From Desmonostoc vinosum HA7617-LM4 (lineage in GTDB: Bacteria > Cyanobacteriota > Cyanobacteriia > Cyanobacteriales > Nostocaceae): DNA of 64,000 nt. A program made the translations under genes and the position numbers. The DNA lies in the NCBI GenBank assembly GCA_019359515.1, contig JAHHHC010000016.1:1-64000 (forward strand), in the 5' to 3' direction. Each line of letters begins with the position of its first letter. Position 1 is the stretch's first letter. The notes below the pieces were generated by a model that worked only from the letters and a program-made list of their open reading frames with translations, was not told the DNA's origin and did not search any database. Shown here one piece after another: positions 27,824 through 36,405 of this stretch.

Positions 27824-28510
27824 TTAACAAATTGGAATTCTCAGCGTTTGTTCCATCGGAATACCACTCCAAGAGTTGAACACTTGGTTCCAAAGGCTAG
27901 CGACTTCCCAAATAGTACGGGCGTATAGCTGTCCACAAGACGAATCGCGATCGCATTGTGGAATCAAATCAAGCCCTAAAATTTGGTGTTTCATATCAGC
28001 TGCTTGATGAACTAGCCAATAACCTTTAGGAATCAACCCCAACTCCGCCAACTTAGGGTTGACAGCCGAGTAGAAATCACATGCGATTCCCTCTGTGATT
28101 AAATTTAGTGTAATAATTTGATGTGCTACGGGTTCACGCATGACCGAGTGAATAAAATACGAGCCTAAAGCCAGAGTTTCTAATGTTGGTGGTACTGAAG
28201 TTGGTTCTTCATCAGTTTTTAACAAGCCAAACTCATGCATCCAATTAGCCAGATCTTCTGGGTGTGTTACTTCTTCAGCAGCATGTTCGCCAAAAGCGTC
28301 GCGAAAACGCGGGTCTTGGCAACTACCGTAGCGTAATGCTACTGCCGCTGTAAAGTCGCAAGATAAATAATACAACTGCCGAATCCATTTCAAGTCTGCG
28401 GGAGAATCAGCCACAGCTACTGTTTTGTAAAACACACCGCTTCTAACAATATTTAGATACTTTTGTGCTAAGTCTCTAAGCCATTGCATGGGCATTGTAC
28501 GAGTTAGCAT
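27824..28510 (-). CDS. Heme-oxygenase-like fold protein (iron-containing redox enzyme type)
   Basis: 228 residues, predicted all-helical. Carboxylate/His clusters fit a heme-oxygenase-like di-metal oxidase: FGEHAAEEVTHPED (about 95-108), LITEGIACDFY (about 158-168) and HQAADMKHQILGLD (about 188-201). No heme-oxygenase signature is seen, so heme cleavage is not claimed. AGGAG precedes ATG, and just before it is a hairpin TTTTTACCC-TTTGTT-GGGTAAAAA (28520-28543). It is divergent from arsM-arsS; a link to arsenic metabolism is possible but unproven. Confidence 0.7.
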   Translation of the reverse strand: MLTRTMPMQWLRDLAQKYLNIVRSGVFYKTVAVADSPADLKWIRQLYYLSCDFTAAVALRYGSCQDPRFRDAFGEHAAEEVTHPEDLANWMHEFGLLKTDEEPTSVPPTLETLALGSYFIHSVMREPVAHQIITLNLITEGIACDFYSAVNPKLAELGLIPKGYWLVHQAADMKHQILGLDLIPQCDRDSSCGQLYARTIWEVASLWNQVFNSWSGIPMEQTLRIPIC

Positions 28511-28911
28511 AGTAACTCCTTTTTTACCCTTTGTTGGGTAAAAACTCTATATTTCTATCTCTATTAAAGCCTTAAATTAATTGATTGTGTGTAGATTGCA
28601 ATTACTTAATATTAAAAAAATAACTACTATAAATAAATAGGGATCAAAGATTTTGATCTAAAAGTAGCTTATACAAGCTGCTATTTTTGATAAAACTATA
28701 AAAATAGCAACAAATCCATTGCTAAGGGCTTAACATAGAGCATATCTAACAAAAGATTTAATTATTAAATTATTTTTAACAATTGTTAATCTACAAAGTA
28801 GACTTCGTTTGTATGATGGCGAATTCGATTAGGCAACTCTCAGCCAAAACTCATCAAATTGAGGATTAATTATATTAGGCTACATAAGGTGGACTCAATC
28901 TCAAAAGTGCA
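28511..28911. promoter_or_regulatory. Divergent promoter region, heme-oxygenase-like gene / arsM
   Basis: About 400 AT-rich bases. Notable are the hairpin at 28520-28543 in the leader of the minus-strand gene, the perfect 14-bp palindrome TTAACAATTGTTAA (28776-28789), a candidate operator, and a dispersed repeat at 28799-28832 (GACTTCGTTTGTATGATGGC then GAATTCG). No gene. Confidence 0.5.
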
Positions 28912-29880
28912 ATGACTTATCTCGAAACAGCGGCTCAATTTTACAGTGAAGCTGCCCAAACACCGCAAGTTGGGCTTTGTTGCGTTCAAAGCACACCTCT
29001 ACAACTACCTGGACTGCAAATTCCTTTACTGATGCAGGAAATGAACTATGGTTGTGGCACCACTGTTCACCCTACCGAACTAGGCAACCAACCAACTATC
29101 TTGTATGTCGGTGTTGGGGGTGGGTTAGAAGCGTTGCAGTTTGCTTATTTTTCTCGCCGTGCAGGTGCTGTAATTGCCGTAGAACCCGTTGCACCTATGC
29201 GGGAAGCTGCTGCACGCAACCTAGAAATTGCTGCAAAAGAAAACCCTTGGTTTGAGACTAGTTTTGTAGAAATTCGCACAGGTGACGCTTTCAACTTACC
29301 TGTGGCTGATGCTTCCGTCGATATTGTGGCGCAAAATTGCCTCTTCAATATTTTTGAACCAGAGGATTTAAACCGTGCTTTGAAAGAAGCATATCGCGTA
29401 TTAAAACCAGGTGGACGCCTGCAAATGAGCGATCCGATCGCAACTCGTCCAATTCCGGCACATCTGCGAGCCGATGAGCAACTACGAGCCATGTGTTTAT
29501 CAGGCGCTCTTACCTATCAAGAGTATACTCAGCAGATTATAGACGCTGGCTTTGGTCAAATTGAAATTCGCGATCGCCGCCCTTATCGCCTATTAGATGC
29601 TCCAACTTATAACCTCCCAGACAACCTACTTCTAGAAAGTTTAGATTCTGTCTCTTTTAAAGTTGCTATTCCAGAAGATGGAGCTTGTATTTTTACTGGA
29701 AAAACAGCAATATACGCTGGGGCTGAAACATTTTTTGATGACGCCGCAGGTCATTTACTGCAACGCGGTATTCCTGCCGCAGTGTGCGATAAAACTGCTG
29801 CTAAACTTGCAGTTTTCAATCCCCAAGAAATCATTATTACTGATTCAACCTGGCATTATAGTGGCGGTGGTTGTTGTTAA
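28912..29880 (+). CDS. arsM: Arsenite S-adenosylmethionine methyltransferase, arsenosugar type
   Basis: 322 residues. The SAM-binding fold has ILYVGVGGGLEALQ (motif I, about 63-76), ending AVEPV, and LKPGGRLQMSD (about 164-174). Cys candidates for arsenite are Cys23/Cys24 (GLCCVQ), Cys48 (YGCGTT), Cys143 (QNCLF) and Cys195; the C-terminal extension ends GGGCC. It methylates As(III). Coupling to arsS, 58 bases downstream, marks it as the arsenosugar-pathway ArsM. The product is cytoplasmic. The upstream palindrome may be its operator, but no ArsR is in the window. Confidence 0.9.
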   Translation: MTYLETAAQFYSEAAQTPQVGLCCVQSTPLQLPGLQIPLLMQEMNYGCGTTVHPTELGNQPTILYVGVGGGLEALQFAYFSRRAGAVIAVEPVAPMREAAARNLEIAAKENPWFETSFVEIRTGDAFNLPVADASVDIVAQNCLFNIFEPEDLNRALKEAYRVLKPGGRLQMSDPIATRPIPAHLRADEQLRAMCLSGALTYQEYTQQIIDAGFGQIEIRDRRPYRLLDAPTYNLPDNLLLESLDSVSFKVAIPEDGACIFTGKTAIYAGAETFFDDAAGHLLQRGIPAAVCDKTAAKLAVFNPQEIIITDSTWHYSGGGCC

Positions 29881-29938
29881 ATCAGTCTTGAAAGTGGAGA
29901 GTAGTGAGAAGCCACTCCCTGCCTAAGCAAATAATTTC

Positions 29939-30955
29939 ATGAATCAAGTCAAATTCCATTTACCAATGCAAACTAAATCACTATTAACACCATTTAAAAA
30001 TAAACTCAGTTCTCCTTTGAACAAAAAGGAGATTCGTGTCCTACAAATTAATTTAGGTAAGCGATGTAATCTTGCCTGTACACACTGCCATGTTGAAGCT
30101 GGGCCAAAACGTACAGAAGAACTTTCTTCAGAAGTTTGTGCAAAATTAATTGAATTAATTTACAGATTTCCCCAAATCCAAATTATCGATTTGACTGGCG
30201 GCGCACCAGAAATTAATTACGGTTTTAAACCATTGTTAGAAGCAGCCAAGGCAAATAATAAACAGATAATTGTTCGGTCAAACTTAACTATCTATTTTGA
30301 GGATGGTTTTGGTGATTTACCTACATACTTTGCTCAACATCAAGTGAGAATAATTGCCTCTCTACCTTGTTATTTAGCAGATAATGTTGATCAGATGCGT
30401 GGTACTGGCGTTTTTAATAGTTCAATTAAAGCTTTACAATGGCTTAATCAACTTGGCTACGGTCAAGATCCAAACTTAATTTTAGACTTGGTATACAATC
30501 CCCAGTTACCCACAAGTGAAAAATTTTCCTTGGCTCCTGAACAATCCAACCTAGAACGAGATTACAAAATGTTCTTGCAAGAACATTTTGATATTGTATT
30601 TAACAATCTCTATACCATCACTAACCTACCAGTTGGTAGAACTCAAATGCATTTGGAGCGCAAAAAACTTTACAGCAGCTATTTGCAGTTTTTGGAATCG
30701 CATTTTAATCCCAGCACTGCTGAGCATTTAATGTGTCGCGATGAACTTTCGATTGACTATTTAGGCAATGTATATGATTGCGACTTTAACCAAATGATGA
30801 ATCTGCCTGCAAAAACTCACAATGGTGAAGTTCTAACAGTTGCTAAATTGCTAGAAGCTGATAGTTTAGATTTAATTGATGAGGTGCAAACAGCAGCTTA
30901 TTGCTATGGTTGCACAGCTGGGTGTGGTTCTAGTTGTGGTGGAGCCTTGGTGTAA
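29939..30955 (+). CDS. arsS: Arsenosugar biosynthesis radical SAM protein ArsS
   Basis: 338 residues. The radical-SAM cluster is CNLACTHC (Cys43, Cys47, Cys50), followed by DLTGGAPEI; the C-terminal half (DUF3641-type) ends in CYGCTAGCGSSCGGA, a second Cys-rich motif. ArsS joins a 5'-deoxyadenosyl group to dimethylarsinous acid on the path to arsenosugars. In some relatives a selenocysteine occupies the tail motif; here every position is Cys. Same operon as arsM. Start ATG 29939 without a strong ribosome site. Confidence 0.92.
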   Translation: MNQVKFHLPMQTKSLLTPFKNKLSSPLNKKEIRVLQINLGKRCNLACTHCHVEAGPKRTEELSSEVCAKLIELIYRFPQIQIIDLTGGAPEINYGFKPLLEAAKANNKQIIVRSNLTIYFEDGFGDLPTYFAQHQVRIIASLPCYLADNVDQMRGTGVFNSSIKALQWLNQLGYGQDPNLILDLVYNPQLPTSEKFSLAPEQSNLERDYKMFLQEHFDIVFNNLYTITNLPVGRTQMHLERKKLYSSYLQFLESHFNPSTAEHLMCRDELSIDYLGNVYDCDFNQMMNLPAKTHNGEVLTVAKLLEADSLDLIDEVQTAAYCYGCTAGCGSSCGGALV

Positions 30956-31124
30956 AATTAGTTGAGGTAAGAAATTAAAAGCTGTCGCATTTAAAACTTT
31001 GTCTTGGTAATTGCTACTTTTTCCTTGATCCCTATATTCCAGCCATATCAAGAAATCAAGAGTTTTTAATTGAATCCATAACTATCTCTAGATGTCAGAG
31101 AATGATTATTTTGTTACAACTTTT

Positions 31125-31232
31125 GTTACGGATACATACGTAACAGAGAAATGGGTTTATGATGATGTTAGTTAAGTCTCCTCACACCACACCAAAAAAC
31201 CGTGGAATCCTATAAATTTCCACGGTTTTTAT
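31125..31232 (+). ncRNA. yfr1: Yfr1-like small RNA, copy 1
   Basis: A 5' hairpin GTTACG-GATACATA-CGTAAC (31125-31144), a single-stranded stretch with CTCCTCACAC (31178-31187) then CACACC, and a 3' hairpin CCGTGGAA...TTCCACGG (31200-31225) with TTTTTATTTTTT. This is the build of Yfr1, the cyanobacterial regulatory RNA whose CUCCUCACAC box pairs with ribosome binding sites. The first box base (A in the classic ACUCCUCACAC) is T here. The 5' end is approximate. Confidence 0.75.
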
Positions 31233-31332
31233 TTTTTAATTGCAGAAAAAACAATTCCCTCTTTCCTCTCTACACTGATATAGATGTCATGTTGGTGATC
31301 ATGATGGCGTTGCAAAGAATTCTGTTACCAAA

Positions 31333-31437
31333 ACTGTTACGAGCGTGCGGCAGCTTGGCAGTTACTTTATGATGATACCTAGTTAAGCTCCTCACACCAC
31401 ACTAAAAGCCGTGAAACCTCGTGTTTCACGGTCTTTT
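31333..31437 (+). ncRNA. yfr1: Yfr1-like small RNA, copy 2
   Basis: Second copy 210 bases on: a weaker 5' stem (AACTG...CAGTT with CGAGC/GCTTG inside), the shared segment TTATGATGAT then AGTTAAG, CTCCTCACAC at 31388-31397, CACACTAAAA, and terminator CCGTGAAAC-CTCGT-GTTTCACGG (31409-31431) with a T-rich tail. The box and flanks match copy 1, while stems differ in sequence but keep shape, a sign of selection on structure. Confidence 0.75.
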
Positions 31438-31587
31438 TCTTTTATGCCTGGTGATATCATGTCCAGATCATGTCAAACACAATTTACTGAGTGTAGTTCA
31501 CTACCCAATACTATACAAGCAGTTTTTGACTGTGGTGTGCGGCGTATTCATTTATGATCATCATATAAAAATCTCTTTTTTAGCAAA

Positions 31588-32544
31588 ATGTCCGATTGTA
31601 GTTACGCCATTTTAGGAACTGGTGCATTAGGTGGCTTTTATGGTGCCAAACTGCAAAAAGCTGGTTTAAATGTCCACTTTTTGCTGAAGAGTGATTATGA
31701 ACATGTCAGTAAATTTGGTTTGGTTGTTGAGTCAAAAGATGGTGATTTCACCCTTAGACAAGTCAACGCTTACAATAATGTCGAAGAAATGCCACAATGC
31801 GATGTGGTGGTGGTAGCACTAAAGACCACACAAAACCATTTATTGCCGCAGATGTTGCCGCCTGTCGTCAAGGATGATGGGGTAGTGTTGGTATTGCAAA
31901 ATGGACTAGCGGTGGAAGAAGAAGTTGCCAATATAGTTGGCAATGCCAGCATCATTGGTGGGTTGTGCTTTCTCTGTTCTAATAAAGTCGGAGCAGGACA
32001 TATCCGCCACCTCGACTATGGACAAATTACATTAGGGGGATATGCCTCTGGTTATGATCCTACTGGGATTACAGATAAGATGCGGCAAATTGCCAATGAC
32101 TTGAAGAGTGCTGGTATTTCAATAGAATTAGCTGAAGACTTATTACTAGGGCGATGGAAAAAATTGGTGTGGAATATTCCTTATAATGGACTGTCTGTAA
32201 TTCTCAACGCTAGAACAGATGAATTAATGTCCTATATCCACACCCACAAACTAGTTGAACAGTTGATGTATGAAGTTGCAGCAGCATCCAAAAGTTGCGG
32301 ACGCATCATTCCTGATAGCTTCATTCAAACAATGCTGGATTACACCGTGAAAATGCAGCCTTATCGTACCAGCATGAAAATCGACTATGACGAAAGGCGG
32401 CCTATGGAAGTAGAAGCAATTTTTGGGAACCCATTACGGAAAGCGCGTTCCTCTGGTGTGGATTTACCGCAGATTAGCTGTATATACCAACAGCTAAAGT
32501 TTTTGGATGAGATGAGAAGAGTGGGAGAGCGGGAAAACGCTTAA
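31588..32544 (+). CDS. Ketopantoate reductase family protein (PanE/ApbA)
   Basis: 318 residues. An N-terminal Rossmann fold binds NADPH through AILGTGALGGFYGAKL (about 7-22). VVVALKTTQNH carries the conserved Lys, LQNGL the Asn, and RWKKLVWNIPYNGLS the catalytic Lys of the C-terminal domain. PanE reduces 2-dehydropantoate to pantoate in coenzyme A synthesis, but several cyanobacterial paralogues exist and other 2-keto acid substrates are possible, so no gene symbol is given. The ATG at 31588 is followed by the typical start. Monocistronic. Confidence 0.85.
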   Translation: MSDCSYAILGTGALGGFYGAKLQKAGLNVHFLLKSDYEHVSKFGLVVESKDGDFTLRQVNAYNNVEEMPQCDVVVVALKTTQNHLLPQMLPPVVKDDGVVLVLQNGLAVEEEVANIVGNASIIGGLCFLCSNKVGAGHIRHLDYGQITLGGYASGYDPTGITDKMRQIANDLKSAGISIELAEDLLLGRWKKLVWNIPYNGLSVILNARTDELMSYIHTHKLVEQLMYEVAAASKSCGRIIPDSFIQTMLDYTVKMQPYRTSMKIDYDERRPMEVEAIFGNPLRKARSSGVDLPQISCIYQQLKFLDEMRRVGERENA

Positions 32545-32744
32545 TTCTTCTGCCACTTTGCATTTTGTCCAACGCCAAGACTCTTTGGTACAGGATTTAG
32601 TAACGTAGGGATAAGGGTTTCAGTCTCTAAAATTGGGGATGGTTCAAATGGTACAGCTAAAAGCAGGTATTCAGTCTGTTAAGTTCTTATTTTTAGGGGA
32701 AAGTTGAAAAAATTTTCTGAAACTCTTCTGAGTAAAGGTTTTAG

Positions 32745-33005
32745 CTGAACTTCCCCCGATGCAAATGTACTATACAAGCCTTCAACCCTTGGTACGTAAT
32801 TAATTTAGGCTTTGCTGCAACTATTAGCGTACCCATGTAAGCCCTGGAACTATTGGTATATCTGGGGTACTAAAAATCGGGGGTCAACGCTTCAAGTTCT
32901 CTCCGCAAGCCCCTTTGACAATTGTAAGAGCGTAAGAGCGATTCAAAAAAGTTTGAAAGTCGCTCTGGATAGGAGTTAGCCCTTTTTGCTTGGGGGGAAG
33001 TTCAG
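32745..33005. repeat. Inverted-repeat bounded non-coding block
   Basis: CTGAACTTCCCCC (32745-32757) and GGGGGAAGTTCAG (32993-33005) are perfect 13-bp inverted ends 261 bp apart; a nested pair CCCCCGAT (32753-32760) / ATCGGGGG (32876-32883) lies inside. No ORF is seen in 32545-33278. Could be a MITE or a recombination-type site pair. Confidence 0.5.
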
Positions 33006-33278
33006 TTTTAGCCTACGCGTGGCGGCTGGTGATAGGCTCGCTACTTTTGGCCCTACTCAGACTAGGTTTTAGAAAAAAACTAACTTTTACCTAAAGTTTA
33101 GGATTTGGCAGACCACATCCACTAATTTTGGATTCATATTTATTCTTTCTAACGGTACAAGACTAATAAATAAAAATAGTGCAAGTTAAGAATAGAGCAA
33201 TAAAGATAGATTCAGGTGTTGTTTTTAATTGCATCGGCTCTACCTTTAAATCTGATATTTAATACAGGAAAGATTATC

Positions 33279-33512
33279 ATGACACAGCAAAATGCTGCCC
33301 AACTTTTGAAGGCTGTGAAGGAAAATCAAGCATTAAAAGAAAGACTAAAAGCAACAGAGAACCCAGAAGCCTTTATTAAGATTGCTCAAGAGAGTGGCTA
33401 TGACTTCTCAAAGGAAGAACTAGAGAGAGAAATTAGCAAATTATCAGATGAAGATTTGGCAGCCATTGTCAATCCAGGCTGGGGAACTAGACGACACATT
33501 CATCCTAGATAA
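33279..33512 (+). CDS. Nif11-class RiPP precursor peptide
   Basis: 77 residues from ATG at 33279 (AGGAAAG just upstream); a longer frame back to 33216 has no support. The leader is Nif11-like: AAQLLKAVKENQALKERLKA, then FIKIAQESGYDFSKEEL and ISKLSDEDLAAI. The usual Gly-Gly is replaced by NPGWG and the putative core is only about 13 residues, NPGWGTRRHIHPR, without Cys. Nif11-type leaders steer maturation enzymes or exporters; none is adjacent, so it is an orphan. A 181-bp structured element begins 22 bases after its stop. Confidence 0.82.
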   Translation: MTQQNAAQLLKAVKENQALKERLKATENPEAFIKIAQESGYDFSKEELEREISKLSDEDLAAIVNPGWGTRRHIHPR

Positions 33513-33534
33513 GTGTAAACAAAATTCTGTGGCT

Positions 33535-33715
33535 GATATCTTGCACCAGTCCCAAAAACCGCCATAGGTTAGAAACCTATGGCTAATAGCAAAAGTCCTC
33601 TCAAGAGGACTAAATCTCACAAAAAGCATAGATTTTAGTCCACTTAAGTGGACTTAACCTAATAAGAGCGAGAATTTATTCTCTGGCGGGAGATTGGGCA
33701 GGTGCAAGATCTAAG
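33535..33715 (+). repeat. 181-bp structured MITE-like element, copy 2
   Basis: Same length and ends as 3576-3756. Differences: hairpin loop AGA (33571-33573) in place of TCT, one G/A and one A/C change. It lies just after the Nif11 peptide gene and could serve as its 3' structure. Flanking AAAATTCT and AGAATTTT are inverted. Confidence 0.85.
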
Positions 33716-33772
33716 GTGGAGAATTTTACTATAGATGCACATAAAACAGGTTTTTATACCACAGGCAATATT

Positions 33773-33804
33773 CGTCCACAAATTTGACGGTTTGTAAGTG
33801 GACG
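33773..33804. repeat. Hairpin in intergenic region
   Basis: CGTCCAC and GTGGACG arms, with AAA/TTT extension. The 33716-34049 interval holds nothing else recognisable. Confidence 0.4.
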
Positions 33805-34049
33805 AGGCTCTACCATGCTCTGTGTCTTCATTCTAGGATTTGTATATTATTATACTACCATGAAAGTGACACAAGAGGGATAAGGTGGGTACTGCCATGA
33901 CGTTAAAAATCAAGGTTTGAGCGAATCGTCGGCAATACCCGCCTAATAAAAATTGCAATAAGGCAACTTTTAATTGACACATTTGCACTCAAACGATTTA
34001 TACTATTTACTTAAAATTTACTCCAACTGCCTGATTAGCATCTAGGCAG

Positions 34050-34301
34050 ATGCTTTCACTTATTCCAAGAGTTTTATCGGAATTTCCAGCCATGATTGCT
34101 CAAGATGAAGATTCTTATTCTTTTGTTAACGACCTCTTACGAAAAATTAGAATTAGAGAAGCTCAGCTCAAGACTGCACAAGAAGCTAATTTAGTCTATG
34201 TGACTGAAGGATTAGAAAATCAATTGTTAGAGTTGCAGCGTCAACTATCAGATTCACATGACCCTCAAATACAATCGTTAATGAGTTTGTTAGACGATTG
34301 A
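34050..34301 (+). CDS. Small helical protein, function unknown
   Basis: 83 residues, rich in Leu, Gln, Glu, mostly helical (NDLLRKIRIREAQLKTAQEA, then ENQLLELQRQLSD). No family recognised; a coiled-coil adaptor is conceivable. Its TGA overlaps the TTG start of the next gene (TTGA, 34298-34301), which suggests translational coupling and supports it being real. Confidence 0.6.
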   Translation: MLSLIPRVLSEFPAMIAQDEDSYSFVNDLLRKIRIREAQLKTAQEANLVYVTEGLENQLLELQRQLSDSHDPQIQSLMSLLDD

Positions 34302-35236
34302 ATTGCCTGACTCTGGATTCTTTTGTTCCTCCTCCAGTACAGCGAATTGACAGCGATATCGCTAGCCGCGCTGGTGTTGATTTGTGTATGCTGCGCTTGG
34401 ACTTGATGCATCCACACATTAACGGCAATAAATGGTTCAAGTTGAAGTACAATCTTTTGGAGGCTCAGCAAAATAATTTTAAGACGTTGCTCACCTTTGG
34501 CGGTGCATATTCTAATCACATATATGCGATCGCAGCAGCTGGTAATCTTTTTGGTTTCCGTACCATTGGTATAATCCGGGGAGAGGAAAGGCTACCCTTG
34601 AACCCCACCTTAAGTTTTGCTAAACAGCAAAATATGCAGATTGTATACTGCGATCGCCTAACTTACAAGCAGCGACATACAGCCAGATTGCAAGCAGAAC
34701 TACAGCAACGCTTCGGGGAAGTATTTTTGATTCCTGAAGGTGGTAGCAATTTGCATGGTGTACGCGGTTGCACAGAGATAGTTAACCAATCAACAGCATT
34801 TACTACCGTATGTTTAGCCTGTGGTACAGGTGCTACACTGGCTGGAATTGCACTCGCACTACACAAACAACAGCGAGTAATTGGTTTTCCTGTACTCAAA
34901 GGTGGAGAATTTCTCAACCAGGAAATTGAAAAGCTGATAGCCGATTACCTGGTTTCGGGTTTACCTGTAGGTGCGAGTTCTCCCGCATCTTGGCAACTGG
35001 TATGTGATTATCACTTCGGCGGCTATGCCAAAGTTAACAAAGAGTTGTTACTTTTTAGCCAAGAGTTTGCACAAGCGCACGGTATATCTTTAGATTACGT
35101 ATATACCGCAAAAATGGTTTACGGAGTGATGAATTTGATACAACAAGGATGGTTTAATAGAGGCGATCGCCTGTTATTAATACATACAGGCGGTCTACAA
35201 GGCAACCAAGTGGCCAGTCTCCCCTTGGACATTTAA
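34298..35236 (+). CDS. PLP-dependent ACC deaminase/D-cysteine desulfhydrase family enzyme
   Basis: 312 residues from the TTG at 34298, overlapping the previous stop; the next ATG is too far inside the domain. The PLP lysine lies in HINGNKWFKLKYNL (about residue 45), followed by TFGGAYSNHIYAIAAAG, the glycine-rich CGTGATLAG and the C-terminal IHTGGLQG. The family includes 1-aminocyclopropane-1-carboxylate deaminase and D-cysteine desulfhydrase; the exact substrate cannot be decided. Somewhat shorter than typical members. Confidence 0.85.
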   Translation: MNCLTLDSFVPPPVQRIDSDIASRAGVDLCMLRLDLMHPHINGNKWFKLKYNLLEAQQNNFKTLLTFGGAYSNHIYAIAAAGNLFGFRTIGIIRGEERLPLNPTLSFAKQQNMQIVYCDRLTYKQRHTARLQAELQQRFGEVFLIPEGGSNLHGVRGCTEIVNQSTAFTTVCLACGTGATLAGIALALHKQQRVIGFPVLKGGEFLNQEIEKLIADYLVSGLPVGASSPASWQLVCDYHFGGYAKVNKELLLFSQEFAQAHGISLDYVYTAKMVYGVMNLIQQGWFNRGDRLLLIHTGGLQGNQVASLPLDI

Positions 35237-35586
35237 TTCTCTTCTACAAATGACAAAGTTGTTTTGCGCGATCGCACTATGTAAGGCATCAAGTAAAAAT
35301 AAGTAGTGCGAGCATCTTGCTCGCGCGGGCAAGATGCCCGCACTACAAATATTAAATTGTTCAACTTATTTTTACACGAATCCTAACCGGAGGTTTACCC
35401 GAAGCGCGGGAGCGATGTCTGCGTCGGGCTACGCCTACGCACTAAGCAGAAAATGGCGATCGCATTCTGAACCAGCCTAACGAGTTGTTCTGCAACTTCT
35501 CTGTAATTTGGGTTATCACATGAGGCGGGTGGTAGAAAGCATCTTTTAATTACGAATTACGAATTACGAATTACGAATTACGAATG
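35237..35586. repeat. Repeat-rich intergenic region
   Basis: A 22-bp imperfect palindrome (35303-35324 and 35325-35346, containing GCATCTTGC), GC-rich words such as GCGTCGGGCTACGCC, and five tandem AATTACG units at about 35545-35585. No gene. Confidence 0.7.
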
Positions 35587-36225
35587 TTACTCTCGAATCC
35601 ACGATCGCAACGACCGGATCACCGCATTATCATCGTCCGTATCGTTGCTCTCCTCCAGAAATCGCTGTAAGTCTACCACAGAAACCATTGGGAACGCAGC
35701 ACTGAATTCACAATTTAGATAGTTCCCGTCATGAAGCTGTTTGATTTCAATCGCCTGCACCGTATACCGCCACACTTCGGGAACCTGTAAAGACTTATAG
35801 ATAGGCAATCGATGGGTTGAAGAACTGGTAATGTCTACTTCTACAACTAGATCTGGGGCTGGGTTGTTGACCAAATCCAGTTTTCTACCCCGAATACGAC
35901 TTGCATTTTGAATATAGAATCCTGAGTCCGGTTCTACCCCTTGTTCCAGGTCTTCCCGATTGAGAGTCACAGAGCCAACACCCCGCACTTTCAGGTTGAG
36001 TTCTTCAGTTAGGGCTACAACGATTCGTTCCAGCAAATGTTTGATAAATTCGTGCAGATCAGACGGCATTGTGATTTCAAGCACCCCATGATCGTAGGCG
36101 AGTTGGGAAGACCGATGATCTCCCATATCTGCCAGCATTGCCTGATAGGTTTGCCAGCTAATGTTATGCAGTACAACCCGCTGGGTGTTTTGCTGATGGG
36201 AGGGGTTTTGAAGTAGGCTAACCAT
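35587..36225 (-). CDS. Uma2 family (DUF820) endonuclease-like protein
   Basis: 212 residues, a more distant Uma2 member than those at 5073 and 17846-19286. Key segments are DHRSSQLAYDHGVLEITMPS, EPDSGFYIQN, PAPDLVVEVDITSSS (Asp and Glu) and YKSLQVPEVWRY (Lys). Start ATG at 36225. Isolated; function unknown. It shows the family expanded here through several lineages, not only by tandem duplication. Confidence 0.85.
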   Translation of the reverse strand: MVSLLQNPSHQQNTQRVVLHNISWQTYQAMLADMGDHRSSQLAYDHGVLEITMPSDLHEFIKHLLERIVVALTEELNLKVRGVGSVTLNREDLEQGVEPDSGFYIQNASRIRGRKLDLVNNPAPDLVVEVDITSSSTHRLPIYKSLQVPEVWRYTVQAIEIKQLHDGNYLNCEFSAAFPMVSVVDLQRFLEESNDTDDDNAVIRSLRSWIRE

Positions 36226-36405
36226 AGGCAGGTTGACTCAAGAGTTCCCTGATTCAATTCTACGGCAAAGAGTTGTCAATCTCAAATCCTCGACTTCGAG
36301 AAATTAGTGAAGTGATGCTTCTTTGGCACTCAAATCAACTACCAAAGTTGAGAACCATCCTCGTAGATGCAGATAGTTCTAGCTCTACTTCACGCAGGGG
36401 ATTAT

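Noticed and set aside
29663-29926. Overlapping frames inside arsM
   Set aside because: arsM itself has strong motif support; alternative frames have none.
31421-31615. 64-codon frame between the sRNA copy 2 and the PanE-like gene
   Set aside because: It starts inside the terminator of the small RNA, has unusual Cys/His/Val content and overlaps the real start of the next gene.
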